The notes under the pieces: model-generated
Told to the model about the DNA's origin: nothing
The model's database searches: none
The model's input: the letters and a program-made list of their open reading frames with translations, nothing else
Part shown: positions 34,206 to 43,000 of the stretch, piece by piece
Layout: each line of letters begins with the position of its first letter
Position numbering within the stretch: the first letter of the stretch is position 1
DNA from: Candidatus Cloacimonadota bacterium
GTDB taxonomy: Bacteria; Cloacimonadota; Cloacimonadia; Cloacimonadales; Cloacimonadaceae
Direction: 5' to 3'
NCBI GenBank assembly: GCA_028706475.1
Contig: JAQWBI010000003.1
Span: forward strand, 1 to 64,000
DNA length: 64,000 bases
Made by a program: the position numbers and the translations under genes

Positions 34206-35035
34206 CTTTGGTACTCTCTTCGTGTTTTGGTTCTGGTTAGATGGGTAAAATAACCCTTTTGTGCAAAGTGAGCTGCGCATAACTCAGCTGTCTTTACGTC
34301 TTCAAAAATTCCAAAGCAGGTGGAACCACTTCCGCTTAACATACTCTTGATTGCACCGAAATCATCAAGCTCGATCAATAAGCGATCAACTTCTGGGTAT
34401 AGCTTGCGTACACCGGGTTCAAGTCTGTTATACATCGTGGCAATAGGGTGAAGGGCATCAAACAGCTTTGCCTCGCCGGGAACAGGGAGTTCCACAGCGC
34501 CATAAGCAGTACCGGCAGAGATAGCAATGCCGGGATTCACCAACAAAATGTTATCAATCTTGATATCATCCATTGGGGATATCTTTTCACCTCTATTTTC
34601 ACCAAGGGCCGTTCCGCCGTGCAGAAAGAAGTTGATATCGCTGCCAAACATGGCAGCAATGCGTTCTTTTGCAGCCGGATCAAGGTTCAATTGCCAAAGG
34701 CGATCAAGTGACTCAATAGCATTAGCAGCATTGGAGCTTCCTCCACCTAAACCGGCTGCTATGGGAATCCTCTTTTTCAAGTGAATATCCACACCGCAGT
34801 CAACTTTGTACTCATCTTGTAAATACTTGGCTATCCGGTAGATGAGATTGCTTTGACCGTCTAGTTCAGCAATAGAAGACCACAGTATTATGGCCCTACT
34901 TTTTGTCAAAGCATATTTGATACTGTCAAAAAGGTCAATACTGCTGAGTACAGTATTGACCTGGTGGTAGTTACCGGGAAGGCGTCCCAGTATCTCAAGA
35001 AATAGATTTATTTTTGCGTAAGAAGCGGTTAACAT
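34190..35035 (-). CDS. ispE: 4-diphosphocytidyl-2-C-methyl-D-erythritol kinase
   Basis: A 281-residue GHMP kinase of the MEP isoprenoid pathway. Motifs are TASYAKINLFLEILGRLPGN, the ATP loop PIAAGLGGGSSNAANAI, GSDINFFLHGGTALGE and the C-terminal MLSGSGSTCFGIFED. Start ATG 35035, with CGGAAGA just ahead, gives the usual N terminus; it lies 41 bases inside the 3' end of the BY-kinase gene. The longer upstream frame is the reverse reading of the Tyr repeat and is not coding. Confidence 0.94.
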   Translation of the reverse strand: MLTASYAKINLFLEILGRLPGNYHQVNTVLSSIDLFDSIKYALTKSRAIILWSSIAELDGQSNLIYRIAKYLQDEYKVDCGVDIHLKKRIPIAAGLGGGSSNAANAIESLDRLWQLNLDPAAKERIAAMFGSDINFFLHGGTALGENRGEKISPMDDIKIDNILLVNPGIAISAGTAYGAVELPVPGEAKLFDALHPIATMYNRLEPGVRKLYPEVDRLLIELDDFGAIKSMLSGSGSTCFGIFEDVKTAELCAAHFAQKGYFTHLTRTKTRREYQRCFQS

Positions 35036-37283
35036 TCTTCCGTTGCTTTTTGGGTACCTCATCACCATAGTAATAGTAATAATAGTAGTAATAATAGTAG
35101 TAGTTCTGCTTGTTATAGTACTTTTGGACGTAGATGCCGTTAACGATGATTCCGTCGATCCTGGCATCGATGTTCTCCATTAGTTCTTTAGTGCGTTTGA
35201 TGATGCCCTTATCGGTGAATCCGCACCGAACAACTACAAAGGTCATATCGACCTTTTTGGTAAGGATCAGAGCGTCCGTTACAGCGATCACGGGCGGAGT
35301 ATCAAAGAGTATGTAGTCATACATGGATTTGAGCTCTCTGATCATCTGGTCAAATCTGTTTGAGGCAATCAATTCAGAGGGGTTGGGCGGCACAAATCCG
35401 CTGGTAATGATATCCAGATTCATGATGCCGGATTCTTTTACCACTTGTTCCACCTTCAAATCTGCATCGATAAGATAGTCGCTGGAACCGTTCTCTTTAT
35501 CCAGATCAAACCTGGTATGAATGGTAGGACGTCTCATATCCATATCCACCAAAACCACTCTTGAGTTCATCTGCGCCAAAGTGATGGCAAGGTTCGCTAT
35601 AGAAGTGGATTTACCTTCTTTGGGACCAGAGGAAGTAACCAAAAGGGAAGTACTGCCCTCGGCTTTACGGGATAGAATGTTTGTACGCAGTGTACGATAT
35701 GCTTCTGCAATGGGGGATTTGGGAGCATAGTGCGAAACCAGTTGCTGCATCACGAAGTGCATGGATTTTGCCAATTGTGCCCGGGCTTCTCCCTCGCTTT
35801 TCTCGATCATATCGTTAAATTCAGCAAGTTTGCTTTCAGCTTCACGAATAACGGGGATAGTACCCACAATCGGTAGTCTTACAAAGCTTTCCATGTCTTC
35901 CAGTGTACGCAGTTTCGTATCCAGAGAATGTACCAGGAAAGCAGCACCAACGCCCAAACCAAGACCCAGGATGATACCGACAAGAATGTTCCCCGATACC
36001 CGGGGTTTGATGGGAACATCCGGACGAGTAGCATAATCGATGATACGGATATTTCCCACTTTTGCTTGCTCGGCTATCTTGGCATCTTCATACTTCTCCA
36101 TCATAATGCCATGGATCTTACTATCCAGCATCATGTTCCGGGAAAGTCTCGCCAACTCAAGCTCAGTGTTGGGTAAAGAGATAATGCGCTGTTCATACAT
36201 CTCTTTAGTTTGTTCCAAGCCATTCACTCTGGTACGGGCTAATTCCATATCCACATTGGCCTGAAGCAAGCGATTTACTAAGTCACTTCTGGTGGAAAGA
36301 GGATCCGCGGAAATGGATACACTTACTAGCTTGCGTATTTCCCGATCCAAGTTTGCCCGCGTATTCTCCAATTCACGATTCAGGAGTAATATCTGGGGAT
36401 GATCCAGAGGATATTCGTTTTTGGTGAGTAGCTTGGTGATGAGCGCTTGAGTTTCCACCACTTGTTTCCGCAACTCTGTGATGTATGGCGTCTTGATCAT
36501 GTTGTCGATATCGACCAAAAGGGAATCTTGATCTCGCAATTGCTTGGTTATCAAGTCCAGGCTTTTGGCTTTCACGGCCATATCCGTGAGAGAAGCCTCC
36601 AATTCGGCTTCAAGCTCGGAAGATTGTTCGATCAGTTTTTCTGTTTCAGCGGTCAATTCAGTAAGGCGGTTTAAGTTCTTGAACTCCCTCAAATCATTCT
36701 CAGAAGCCTGTAAGCGCCTGCTGATGGCATCCAACTGAGTTTCCAGGAACTCCCGGATAGTAGTGTATTCCAAGCGCGCAAATTGAGTGTTTTGCTGCTG
36801 AATAGCTTCGGCTATGGCATTCACGGCGGCTTGTGCTTCAGACGGGCTAGTGGATTCTATGGAAATAGTGAGAAGATCTGTTTCACGTTTGGATTCCACC
36901 TTCACTTCGTCTAGTGCCGCAGCAGGATTCTCACGGGATGCTATGGGGAAAAGATCCCAATCGGGATACTTTTTCATGATTTCCCAAGCTAAGGTGAGAG
37001 TGGGACGGCTTTTTATGATCTCAATCTGATTGTTGATGCTGTTTTTTCCCATCCCGGAAGCACCCATAAAGAGGAATTCCGCTCCTTGATTCTGGTCTTC
37101 CAGCATGATGCGTGAAGAAGCTGAATAGATCTTGTCTTGTCTTGCAGTATATACAATTGTAACTGCCATCACGAGCACAAATACCAATACGATCAGATAG
37201 CGGTATTGCAGGATTATCCGTATATAATCTGAAAGTTTAATTTCGTCTTGCAAGGGCTGTTGGTTTTGATATTGATTTTCCAC
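34995..37283 (-). CDS. Wzc-like polysaccharide co-polymerase with BY-kinase domain and poly-tyrosine tail
   Basis: A 762-residue inner-membrane protein. The N-terminal Wzz domain with helix IVLVFVLVMAVTIVYTA (about 33-50) is followed by a long coiled-coil region (about 180-410), a second helix near 440, and a bacterial tyrosine kinase domain. The kinase has Walker A SSGPKEGKSTS (about 550), A' VVLVDMDMRRPT and Walker B ILFDTPPVIAVTDAL (about 660). The tail holds twelve consecutive Tyr (728-739), coded by alternating TAC/TAT. Such kinases autophosphorylate a Tyr cluster to control polysaccharide chain length and export. The SLBB protein upstream fits this role. Confidence 0.92.
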   Translation of the reverse strand: MENQYQNQQPLQDEIKLSDYIRIILQYRYLIVLVFVLVMAVTIVYTARQDKIYSASSRIMLEDQNQGAEFLFMGASGMGKNSINNQIEIIKSRPTLTLAWEIMKKYPDWDLFPIASRENPAAALDEVKVESKRETDLLTISIESTSPSEAQAAVNAIAEAIQQQNTQFARLEYTTIREFLETQLDAISRRLQASENDLREFKNLNRLTELTAETEKLIEQSSELEAELEASLTDMAVKAKSLDLITKQLRDQDSLLVDIDNMIKTPYITELRKQVVETQALITKLLTKNEYPLDHPQILLLNRELENTRANLDREIRKLVSVSISADPLSTRSDLVNRLLQANVDMELARTRVNGLEQTKEMYEQRIISLPNTELELARLSRNMMLDSKIHGIMMEKYEDAKIAEQAKVGNIRIIDYATRPDVPIKPRVSGNILVGIILGLGLGVGAAFLVHSLDTKLRTLEDMESFVRLPIVGTIPVIREAESKLAEFNDMIEKSEGEARAQLAKSMHFVMQQLVSHYAPKSPIAEAYRTLRTNILSRKAEGSTSLLVTSSGPKEGKSTSIANLAITLAQMNSRVVLVDMDMRRPTIHTRFDLDKENGSSDYLIDADLKVEQVVKESGIMNLDIITSGFVPPNPSELIASNRFDQMIRELKSMYDYILFDTPPVIAVTDALILTKKVDMTFVVVRCGFTDKGIIKRTKELMENIDARIDGIIVNGIYVQKYYNKQNYYYYYYYYYYYYGDEVPKKQRKNVNRFLRKNKSIS

Positions 37284-37301
37284 TTATGCCTTCCTTAGAG
37301 A

Positions 37302-37784
37302 TTATAATCCAGTAACAAGATTGTACACGCTGAGTGTGACTGCTGCTTTCGAGAGGAAATCTGCCACTCTTGAGAATGCATAGAATATTGTTCCGGAAAC
37401 GACGATGGTGTCACCGGGCTTCATTACTGGAATCAATGCCGCATCTCCGGTTTCCATGTACTTTTTAAAGTTCACCCACACTACTTTTTCCCCTTCTTCG
37501 CTGGGTCGTACTATCCTGATTTTTGAGAGCTTTGCGTCTTCCTTTGGACCACCGGCCAGAGCCAGCAAGGTAAGAAAATCAGTGTCGTCCGGCACTACAT
37601 AGAGCCCTGGTTTTGCTACTTGGCCCAAAATAAATGTATTCATCTTGAGCTTTTCTACCCCACTTCTACTGCCATCGAATGTATATGCCGAAATATTGCT
37701 CGACGGTGTAAAGGTCGAAGTGGTCTGACCAAATAGACTTAAACCAATACAGATCAATAGGATCGCAAACAGAATCTTCTTCAC
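37302..37784 (-). CDS. short SLBB-domain polysaccharide export protein
   Basis: A 160-residue exported protein with a signal peptide (KKILFAILLICIGLSLFGQ). One SLBB domain follows (FILGQVAKPGLYVVPDDTDF, LTLLALAGGPKEDAKLSKIR), then VMKPGDTIVVSGTIFYAFSR and a C-terminal hydrophobic segment. It is much shorter than Wza (about 380) and lacks the Poly_export domain, so it cannot form the whole outer-membrane channel. It may be a periplasmic or inner-membrane accessory of the BY-kinase, whose gene follows after 18 bp. Confidence 0.82.
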   Translation of the reverse strand: MKKILFAILLICIGLSLFGQTTSTFTPSSNISAYTFDGSRSGVEKLKMNTFILGQVAKPGLYVVPDDTDFLTLLALAGGPKEDAKLSKIRIVRPSEEGEKVVWVNFKKYMETGDAALIPVMKPGDTIVVSGTIFYAFSRVADFLSKAAVTLSVYNLVTGL

Positions 37785-37808
37785 ATTTTCCTCTTTCGCA
37801 TTTTACGT

Positions 37809-37837
37809 AAAAATCCTAAGCTTGTCTTTCCAGTCAA
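37809..37837 (-). promoter_or_regulatory. weak candidate promoter for the SLBB/BY-kinase block
   Basis: On the minus strand TTGACT (37837-37832) lies about 50 bases before the SLBB start. At 17 bp spacing the -10 is only ATTTTT. The position fits other units, but the -10 is not convincing. Confidence 0.25.
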
Positions 37838-38033
37838 GCATTTTCTTATAATGTTGTTTTGTGGTACCTGTATTGTACATCATCGGGCTGGTTACACTCT
37901 TGAGCAAATCATGGGATTTCCAAGACGAGTCTAGTGTCATGTCAAGCATGAGATGGCAATCTCCGTATTTCTACAGCGACCGAAAGGAGCCTTTGAGTCA
38001 TTTTTATCTTCCCCTTTGTTCGATCCAGTGTTG

Positions 38034-38095
38034 AAGCTGATATCAAGGTGTTATCATCCTGTGCTCACCCGATGATCACCCGATGATATCAGGTT
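38034..38095. repeat. hairpin repeat family, copy E
   Basis: Begins AAGCTGATATCAAGGTGTTA, continues TCATCCTGTGCTCACCCGAT and ends CCCGATGATATCAGGTT. GTTATCAT and the GATATC-bearing arms are shared with the other four copies; this one is the most divergent. Confidence 0.6.
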
Positions 38096-38210
38096 CAAGT
38101 ATCGATAACCCAAAGAGGAATGAAGCTTCTGAATCATCGGCAGAAGTATCTGGGAGATTGGAATTTGGCAGTGCAACAACAAAACAACATTCATGCCTTG
38201 AGTCACTAGA

Positions 38211-38984
38211 TTATAAAACAGTAAAGACCCGTTCCAAGGATTCCGAGCCCATATACATCTGTTTATCCCCATCCAAAACAAAGTAATCTACTCGCCAGCG
38301 TAATACGCTTCCCGATGCGATTGGGGGATTAAGCTGCGGTAGCTTTAGAGACAAAGGCGGATCTTCTGTAGCCAAGTCGAAATCATTACTCCAAAGCAGA
38401 TCGTTGTTCTCGTCCCATACAAGAACGCGATAGAAACCAATACTATCATCTGCTAAGCCCCACACAAAGCTGAGACCTTCCGGAGTATTAAGATTCACAT
38501 ACGCATTGTTCTCCGGAGATATCAATCCTGGCTTACTCAGAATGGCATAATGCACAGTGTCCGATATACTGCTATTCCCGCTAATGTCAAACAGTTCAAT
38601 ATAGTAATAATACCAGTGCTTTTCCACCAAGTCATTTTGATCGAGATAGTCCCGATTACTTGCTGGGACTTGAGCCAGCTCCAGCGGATCCGGTTCGATA
38701 TCGGAATAACGGTATATTTTCAAGTAACTTAGATCGTTATCGACAAAAGGTTCCCAAGTAAGGTGGATCATGTCACCTTCTGGAACGGTGTCGATACCGT
38801 TATTTTCATCGTTCAATGTGATATAAGTGTCTTCGTCCAAGAAGAAAACACCGTCACCGGTATCACCCCGGTGAGCGATCAAAACGGGCTTTACCGGAGG
38901 AATGTTATCCTTTCCGATTTCGTCTTCACCAGAACAGGAGCCCAACATAAGGGCTATAAGAACAATCCATATAATGTTTCTCAT
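38211..38984 (-). CDS. unknown lipoprotein with fibronectin III-like parts
   Basis: A 257-residue lipoprotein. Start ATG 38984 has AGGAGTAATA ahead and gives a leader ending in MLGSCSGEDE (lipobox LGSC, Cys17). Longer in-frame starts lie in the PorV-like gene and are rejected. The mature part looks like two Fn3-type modules: MIHLTWEPFVDNDLSYLKIY, HWYYYYIELFDISGNSSIS, then PEGLSFVWGLADDSIGFYRV. It is the third gene of the C25-PorV-lipoprotein unit and is probably surface or periplasmic. No specific role is recognised. Confidence 0.78.
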   Translation of the reverse strand: MRNIIWIVLIALMLGSCSGEDEIGKDNIPPVKPVLIAHRGDTGDGVFFLDEDTYITLNDENNGIDTVPEGDMIHLTWEPFVDNDLSYLKIYRYSDIEPDPLELAQVPASNRDYLDQNDLVEKHWYYYYIELFDISGNSSISDTVHYAILSKPGLISPENNAYVNLNTPEGLSFVWGLADDSIGFYRVLVWDENNDLLWSNDFDLATEDPPLSLKLPQLNPPIASGSVLRWRVDYFVLDGDKQMYMGSESLERVFTVL

Positions 38985-38992
38985 TATTACTC

Positions 38993-40000
38993 CTAAAAAC
39001 TGATTCTCAAACCCAGTCTGTTGGTTATCCCAACCGGGTTTGTGATAAGGGCATAATCCAGCATCACACCATATACTTTCACGCTGGCGCCACAACTGAA
39101 ATTTGTATCGTAATAACCCAAACGCAGATTGGCTTTGTTATCATAATTCCATTCTATCCCATAATGATTGGTGCCGCCATACACATAATCGTAGTCATAG
39201 GCCAGTAGTATTGTACTTTTCAGCTTTTCCAAAGGCTGCACCAGAGCGACACCGGCCTTGGTATTGAAAAGAACTTCATCCCGAATCTCGCTGTTCGTAT
39301 CCCAGCTGATCGTAGTCCCTGCCACATCTTGGAAATTGATACCTACATGTAGATCGCCCAGGTAATCCTCATCAAACAGTACGGACATATCGGTACGCAG
39401 CTTCACTCCCAGATCAAATCCAGTACCCGTACCCAAGTTGTCTTTCAGTTTGCGTTGAATGAATTTCACATTGCCGCCCAAGCCGAGTTCAAAAGGTATC
39501 TCAAAGAACTGCCAGCCCATATTTACACCAAACTTGATGTTCTTGGAAAACGCAAACTGGTACAGATCGTCCGTTGATCGGAAGTGTCCGTCCGGTATTC
39601 CCGGCAATTGGTTTGCAATGCTTTGGATTCTCTGATCCACTGTCCCCTCCAGATGGCTCTCGTCGAATATGGGGATATCGTCCACAGACAATCTGGTTAG
39701 GTTAAAGGCAATTGATACATCATTCGGCAATGGTTGCACATAACCCATATAATCATAGCTGGCCAAATTACCGTACAGGAAAGCATGCATCACCTGAACT
39801 TCAGAATCGCGGATTTGGGACAACCCTCCGCTGTTCCAATAGATCGCCGAACCATCGTCTGCCAGAGCCGAGAAAGCACCACCCATGCCCAAAGCGCGAA
39901 CTCCGGAGCCTATCATCATGAAGTCACCGGCATATCTGCCCGCAAAAGCTGGTGCACAGCAGAACAAGCTCATAAGGCCAAGAAAGAATATCTTCTTCAT
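38993..40000 (-). CDS. PorV/UPF0164-family outer-membrane protein
   Basis: A 335-residue barrel with a signal peptide (KKIFFLGLMSLFCCAPAFAG). The family signature follows: MIGSGVRALGMGGAFSALAD, DGSAIYWNSGGLSQ, then repeated strands and the end ITNRLGLRISF with terminal Phe. FadL-like PorV proteins act in type IX secretion as shuttle or anchor for secreted cargo and partner the sortase PorU. The directly upstream gene (11 bp) codes a C25 peptidase, the same order as porU-porV in Bacteroidota. The PorV/PorQ subtype is not certain. Confidence 0.82.
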   Translation of the reverse strand: MKKIFFLGLMSLFCCAPAFAGRYAGDFMMIGSGVRALGMGGAFSALADDGSAIYWNSGGLSQIRDSEVQVMHAFLYGNLASYDYMGYVQPLPNDVSIAFNLTRLSVDDIPIFDESHLEGTVDQRIQSIANQLPGIPDGHFRSTDDLYQFAFSKNIKFGVNMGWQFFEIPFELGLGGNVKFIQRKLKDNLGTGTGFDLGVKLRTDMSVLFDEDYLGDLHVGINFQDVAGTTISWDTNSEIRDEVLFNTKAGVALVQPLEKLKSTILLAYDYDYVYGGTNHYGIEWNYDNKANLRLGYYDTNFSCGASVKVYGVMLDYALITNPVGITNRLGLRISF

Positions 40001-40011
40001 CTCTGCTCCCC

Positions 40012-43000
40012 TTATCTCAGAATGGCCATTTTCATGGTCTTCTCGATTTTCTTGTTCCCCCGGCGGGCAACCACTCTATAGAAGTAAGTCCCATTCGCCA
40101 GAAGGAAGCCTTGTTCGTCCCTACAGTCCCATGCATAAAGGGTTCTGGGATATTCATGATATCCCACCCCCGTAGGAAGATCCCTAAATGTCTTCACCAA
40201 TCTGCCGCTAATAGTATATACTTTAATGTAAACCTCATCCGCAGAGTCGGTTAGTACATATGTGAAACGAGTCCGACCATCATTCTTGGGATCTTGAGCC
40301 TGGCCTAATACCGGATTGGGATAATTGGCAATATTCAGTATGTTGAATTCGTCGTTTACGATGAATTGAGCTTCACGGGACATAACATTACCGTTTAGAT
40401 CTGTACAAACAACCTTGAGGTTGTGATCTCCCTTCTGCAGATCGAGCTGATACTTCACCGGTACCCGATTGATGTTCTCTTTATTGATGCTGATCACATA
40501 ATCTGTTTCGGGAATTTCTGAACCATTCAAAGATAGATGGATTCTGTTGTCGATCAAATCGATACCGTTGGCATCGCTCAACAGCAACGAGATCACTCCG
40601 TCTCCCGCCACGTAGCCGCCTACAGTAAATTCCTGATCCTGAACGTTCACTTCTATTGTTGGAGGTGTATTGTCCGTATTCCGGAATATGCAATAGGTAC
40701 CCTGTCTTGCCACCTCAAAACTTACGGTGTCATTCGACAGATCCATGTGTCCGCCTACCAGAATCCACTTCTGATAGTCGGTATTGTAACGATATATCTT
40801 GAAGCTGTATTCAGATTCAAAGTCTTGCGTATCATCGTCATTTGAGCTGTACTTGAATGTGAGGTTCAGCTTTTTGCCATTATCGAAGAAACCCAGAGAA
40901 TCCACCAGACTGGTATTCAACAGCTTGATCTCATACGGGATGGACAATTGGAGATCGCTGCCTTCCGCAGGATTCTGCATCAGGATTGTTTGAAGATCAG
41001 GCTGATTCAGCAATTGGATATTATCCAAGTCATTAACAGCAAATCCAACTGATCCGGAGTTCACAAATCCTGGAGGCACAGTACAAGTAAGGTTGTTGTC
41101 TAGGCTGTTGATGCTGGCTCCTCCGCTGTCCACACTGAAGTAATTCATAGGTATTTCAATGGGAATGTAGTTGTTTGTGTTTACAAAGAAATCCCATTCC
41201 TGAAATACAAAAGTGGTATTCACTCTCACTTCCAATTGATGGTTACCATTGGGTAAATCTTCCAATGAGATAGTATCCCAACGGTATTCTTCCACATCCA
41301 GAGGAGCAAAATCCTGCTCCGAAACCATTATCCAAACATCTCTAACCCTCTTGAACAGCCTCAAATCAGTTGTAAGCGACGCTGCGTTCCCCACATTGGT
41401 CGATTTTACTTTCAGTACAGGAATACCATCGTTTGCATCTAGAAGTATCTCCTGAAGGAATAGATCCGGACCTGCTACGTGGAAAGACTGCAATGGGCTT
41501 TCAAAAACCAGCGTATCCTTATCCGTGATATAATACTTGAATGGTATTTCACGCTTGGTCGGAAATTTGCGAAGCTTCGTGTCGGTCTTCCACAAGGTGT
41601 TGTCTTCAGCATCCGGACTCATGGAATAGTTCTCCCATAGCACTTCCCACGTTTGTGTTTTGGGGTAATAGACACTATCGGTTCTTACTGCCACATATAA
41701 GCTCATGATGTCCTGGGGATTGAAGACTCTTGCCATAAATACCGTAGAATCAGTATAAACAGGCTGGGCAGGAATAAATCCTTCGTGTTTTACGGCAGGA
41801 CGTCCCACGCTGTAGAAAGTGGTGCCAATATATTGTTTGGCCGGTGAATATCCCGATACCATTATCTTGTTTGTATAGTTACTGGAGCCCTGAGGTATTT
41901 CATAGTTGGATAGGAACTCACCTGAGACCAGATCTATGTCGTATGGCACGTTTTTTACGGTCTCATTCTCGTTCATGATATACATCCGAGCCCTTGCTAC
42001 ATCAGCAGGGAATTGGGCTTGCACGCTCAAGGACTCTCCTGGTTCCGGATTGTGGTTCTGAGTAACCACTGTGTTATGCACTATCGGTTTGTTCAAGCTT
42101 ATCAGAGGATCCCCCAAATAGACTGACCCATTTGTGAGGGCGTATCTGGAGGCAGCGCTGGAAGTGGTCGTATAGTACCTTGCCAGAGCAAATACATATG
42201 CCTCTCCCAAGGTATCGAAATCCATCTTGAACGCAGCTTCACTAAAGGCATGACCCCAGTCCTCATCCTGCATAAGGTATCCCAATCCGGAAAAGCCCAA
42301 GGTTACGATTGCTCCTTTATCTGGTTGAGCAATAAGCGCTTCAGATATCGATGCAGCACCGTTTGTATCAAATGCTGAGGCATAACATGCCAAAGATAGT
42401 ACTACCGGAAGGACTTGATTGTTCAAAGTAGCCACATCATTGAAGTTAAACAAGTTGTAATCTGCCCATACACGACCGCCACCGTGCCCCATAAATTGGA
42501 CGAATTGAGTACCGCTATTTATTGCGTCTTTCAAGTCAAATGTGCCCCCAAAATATTCGCTGCTGACGGTTTGAGTACTGGTATATACCCTAGTTACGCG
42601 ATAGTGTTCTGGGATGCTTCTGCGGCGGATTCTCTCGGATTGCTGAGAGAAGATGTCGTTTCCATCGTCTATCTTGCCTCCAGCAGTTAATGTAACATGG
42701 TTGTTCCATTGACGGTTGGTGTACAGATTGTCTCGATAGGATTTAGCTTTCAGGGCATAGTCTGAGATTTGTTCTTCTGTCCATACATTGATGCGCGCAA
42801 GACTGATATCCGGCACCAAATCATCACCCACAATGCAGGCATACCAGGTATCGCTGGCAGTTGCTCCATGTTTGAAAGTCCAAGTCTTCTTTACAGGAAT
42901 CAGGTTGTACTTGCGGCTAGGGCTGTTGTCCCTTGTATCATCAATACCTTCGCCCAAGAGAATTACATGACTCAAACGGGGAGTTCTCCAATGATTGTAA

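Larger units (their letters stand above)
37785..38210. other. non-coding gap between two leftward units
   Basis: A stretch of 426 bp. It contains a weak TTGACT box near the SLBB gene and hairpin repeat E (38034-38095). The remainder has no convincing gene, and no U-tract terminator was seen after the lipoprotein gene ending at 38211. Confidence 0.6.

Noticed and set aside
35036-35167. N-terminal extension of ispE
   Set aside because: The Thr/Ile-rich stretch is a different frame of the poly-Tyr repeat; the IspE family starts at 35035.
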